This document shows, in pieces, positions 62,996 through 64,000 of a stretch of DNA of 64,000 nt. The first letter of the stretch is position 1, and the number at the start of each line of letters is the position of its first letter. This DNA is from Puccinia triticina (taxonomy: Eukaryota; Basidiomycota; Pucciniomycetes; Pucciniales; Pucciniaceae): the NCBI RefSeq assembly GCF_026914185.1, contig NC_070562.1, forward strand, positions 1,426,001 through 1,490,000, given 5' to 3'. Position numbers and translations under genes: made by a program. The notes under the pieces were generated by a model that was not told the origin of the DNA, ran no database searches, and saw nothing but the letters and a program-made list of their open reading frames with translations.

Positions 62996-64000
62996 GGCGG
63001 CGGGCGGTGGGCGGTTTGGGTGGTTCGGATTGGGAAGAAGCGGGTGAAACACGCCACACCCACACTCCAAAAAGGGCTTCTCCACACAGAGTGGAGTTCC
63101 TCCAGGGGGCTGATGAAACAAATCCAGATGGAAGCTCAAAGCACTCATCCACTTTGTCCCTGCATCTAAACTTAACATGCTAGATAAATAACCCAAGGAG
63201 CATAAACACAGGCCTGCTGTGGGCCAATGAATCCCCCCATTCAGAATCAGGTGTGTGTCTACTTTTAGGCCCCAGTTATATTTCATTTATCATGTGCAAC
63301 CCCCGGGGGCTCAAAAAATTTGGATTGCGCATGACAAATTGAGCCCATTTATCACTTATCATGGCACTGATCTCATCAATACTGCCACAAATTGATTGGT
63401 TGCCTCACATATCATTTTTTAAATAAATATGCATCTAGCAACTTGAAATTCAATTTGATCTGGGGTTTTCAAACCAATTCTTGTCAGGGATCCTTAGTGG
63501 TGTAGATATCTCTCTATATACAAATGTGGCAGCACTGGGATCAGAGTTCAGTCAAACTCCTGGAAGTAATCTAGGAGACCCCTGGAATATCCCTCTCACA
63601 GACCTGCTGGGCTCAAAAATCAGCTGATGGCCAGGCTGTTGATCATTTTTGCCCAGGGTGCTGTGTGCTGATGGAGAATGCTCAGCTACTGACAGGTGAT
63701 TAAATGAGACAAAAACAGGACAATACAGGAGAAAACCAAAACAACACACAACAGGAATCAACCAATATAAAGACTAAGAACGGATCCGTTGGAGCAGAGC
63801 AAAGTCGGAGTGGGGAAACACACTGAAATCTGGATTATCATTGGTCTGCCATGCTTGAGAGTTGTGCATCTTGAATAGGGTGATCTTCAGACGGAGGCGG
63901 AGCTGAAATTTGAAGTCTTGCAGATGAGTGCAAATGGCCGTACACCACAGCGGCCCCTGCATTCCAGTTTCTGCACTGTCTCAGTCTGGAATAGCAGACG
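62996..64000. other. 5' flank of the flippase gene and repeat-like DNA
   Basis: The frame stays open upstream of the chosen ATG to 63286 but shows no conserved sequence. 62996-63060 is G/C-biased and the character changes near 63060, which may mark an old insertion close to the promoter. No TATA box is obvious. A 62-residue minus-strand frame (63774-63962) is unassigned. Confidence 0.35.

Noticed and set aside
62158..63152. Overlapping long frames (Arg/Thr-rich and Pro/Arg-rich) opposite or beside flippase exon 1
   Set aside because: They are shadow frames of the low-complexity exon 1; the chosen frame alone leads into the conserved ISTTKYN region.

Overview
This window is nuclear DNA of a basidiomycete fungus, most probably a rust (Pucciniales). 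The evidence is: host-type genes split by many 50-100 bp introns, a rust-style hAT transposase, a MULE-like transposase with a WRKY-GCM1 zinc finger, and dense nesting of Ty3/gypsy elements. Only two stretches look like ordinary host genes. One is an 18-exon Drs2-type P4-ATPase (lipid flippase) at 57.6-63.0 kb on the minus strand. The other is a two-exon gene of unknown function at 54.8-56.1 kb on the minus strand. Almost everything else is mobile or satellite DNA.

Layout. 1-11.6 kb: palindrome-rich satellites (a 791-bp block present twice, a ~43-bp CCGGTC satellite, and 26 exact-length copies of a 42-bp unit) plus a dead gypsy RT fragment. 11.6-23.45 kb: the 3' part of LTR element C, whose 3' LTR is split by a young, intact gypsy element A (14556-22845). 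24.16-25.47 kb: a MITE split by a solo LTR of family C. 25.7-28.1 kb: a fold-back element, then the 5' half of a hAT transposase gene. 28106-33623: a complete MULE-like transposon with long TIRs and an 8-bp target duplication (TATTATAA). 33.7-36 kb: a minus-strand LTR and a long hairpin element. 38.27-52.0 kb: a second fold-back element, split by gypsy element B (minus strand, related to A), which is split by LTR element D, which is split by solo LTR E. 52.2-53.7 kb: a repeated coding fragment and a hAT 3' fragment. 53.7-64 kb: the two host genes and their flanks.

Elements A and B share an unusual architecture. Both have a 50-nt copy of the 3' half of mature tRNA-Tyr (positions 27-76 including CCA) as primer-binding region. 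Gag-protease and Pol ORFs overlap as ATGA in both. Each has four intron-like cassettes (GTAAGT ... GTGCACCTCC ... GCCAC..GTGAGC ... YAG) at equivalent places: 5' leader, Pol N-terminus (two) and across the Pol stop codon. Between cassettes 2 and 3 lies an array of seven small hairpins (CUC-YGCRAN-GAG) whose outer base pair covaries while the DNA encodes an LRDExKL repeat. Splicing cassette 4 would remove the Pol stop codon and fuse Pol in frame, in both elements, to a hydrophobic tail encoded in the 3' LTR. I regard this as the strongest candidate for an undescribed system. The splicing itself is inferred, not shown.

The MULE gene is also notable. It has a WRKY-GCM1-like N-terminus, an RNase H-fold transposase core, and a C-terminal ubiquitin-specific-protease-like Cys/His/Asn-Asp arrangement with three AT-hooks. 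It is broken by two in-frame TGA codons.
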